A stretch of DNA of 64,000 bases. Source: Pseudoclavibacter sp. Marseille-Q3772 (GTDB lineage: Bacteria > Actinomycetota > Actinomycetes > Actinomycetales > Microbacteriaceae). Below the pieces are notes generated by a model that did no database searches, was not told the DNA's origin, and saw only the letters and a program-made list of their open reading frames with translations. The position numbers were made by a program, and so were the translations under genes. Numbering within the stretch: position 1 is the first letter of the stretch; each line of letters starts with the position of its first letter. The DNA is taken from contig NZ_OU745391.1 in the NCBI RefSeq assembly GCF_916618895.1, forward strand, positions 1,302,001 through 1,366,000, read 5' to 3'. Below are positions 63,872 to 64,000 of the stretch, one piece after another.

Positions 63872-64000
63872 TTACAGCAGCGGTTCGTCGTCCTGCGCAA
63901 CTTGGCGGTCGTACGCTTCACGCCGCATCCTGCGCTCATACTCGCGATACTGTCGGCGAGTGAGCATGCCCGCGGTCGCATTCGACATGCTCTGCATCAG
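63872..64000 (-). CDS. C-terminal end of a gene, truncated by window edge
   Basis: The minus-strand frame is open from the window edge to TAA at 63874-63872, encoding 42 residues ending LTRRQYREYERRMRRE...QDDEPLL: basic then acidic, probably a helical cytoplasmic tail. In actinobacteria the gene before trxB is often murJ, but this tail is too short to decide. Confidence 0.5.
   Translation of the reverse strand: MMQSMSNATAGMLTRRQYREYERRMRREAYDRQVAQDDEPLL

Noticed and set aside
63799..63981. 60-residue minus-strand frame near the window end
   Set aside because: Cys/Arg-rich shadow of the frame that ends at 63872, which has better composition and continues off the edge.

Overview
The window is a GC-rich chromosomal segment spanning the replication origin of a high-GC Gram-positive actinobacterium, most likely a member of Microbacteriaceae. 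The evidence is the gene order rpmH / dnaA / oriC / dnaN / recF / dciA / gyrB / gyrA, the actinobacterial cluster fhaA-fhaB-pstP-rodA-pbpA-pknA-pknB with crgA and a class E sortase, the coproporphyrin-type heme genes (chdC/hemQ, cgoX/hemY, cpfC/hemH), and very frequent GCATCC/GGATGC hexamers. The family assignment is an inference; no rRNA or species-level marker is visible.

Layout. 1-7.8 kb: end of an unidentified gene, a small lipoprotein, serA, and a two-component system (response regulator plus histidine kinase) divergent from a lipoprotein and a MacB-like export operon (adaptor, ATPase, permease), then a flavin-binding PPOX-family gene. 7.8-8.7 kb: non-coding block with four copies of a 73-bp element with inverted ends. 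8.7-18.9 kb: heme cluster hemL-B-D-C-H-Q-Y-E on the minus strand with hemA divergent; hemL carries an apparent 1-bp frameshift near its 3' end. 18.9-28.6 kb: fifth copy of the 73-bp element, tRNA-Leu, and the FHA/PP2C/RodA/PBP/Ser-Thr kinase operon that controls cell-wall growth.

28.7-35.8 kb is an accessory island between pknB and the class E sortase. It holds three paralogous secreted wall-anchored proteins (sorting motifs LAETG, LAETG, LPQTG). Two of them share a 333-bp inverted repeat at their 3' ends around a decayed IS3-family element. The third, and an AbiF-family HEPN gene with a structured upstream RNA candidate, lie between three copies of the 3' end of a small membrane-protein gene next to the sortase. 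This modular, repeat-bounded island is the most interesting part of the window.

35.8-47.2 kb: sortase, small membrane protein, crgA, rhomboid protease, cyclophilin, a membrane-anchored hypothetical, a NUDIX hydrolase, tRNA-Ala and tRNA-Ile, a DUF3566 protein, gyrA, gyrB and dciA. 47.1-53.7 kb: recF, dnaN, oriC with DnaA boxes, dnaA, rpmH, rnpA, yidD, yidC. 53.9-59.8 kb: jag, then a 2.2-kb gene-free centromere with eight perfect parS sites, rsmG, a ninth parS with DnaA boxes, parA and parB. 59.8-64 kb: ddl, an aminotransferase, trxA, trxB and the end of an unidentified gene. Replication, segregation, translation of the first ribosomal protein, membrane insertion and cell-wall growth control are therefore packed around the origin, as is typical of actinobacteria; the island and the intergenic repeats are what set this genome apart.
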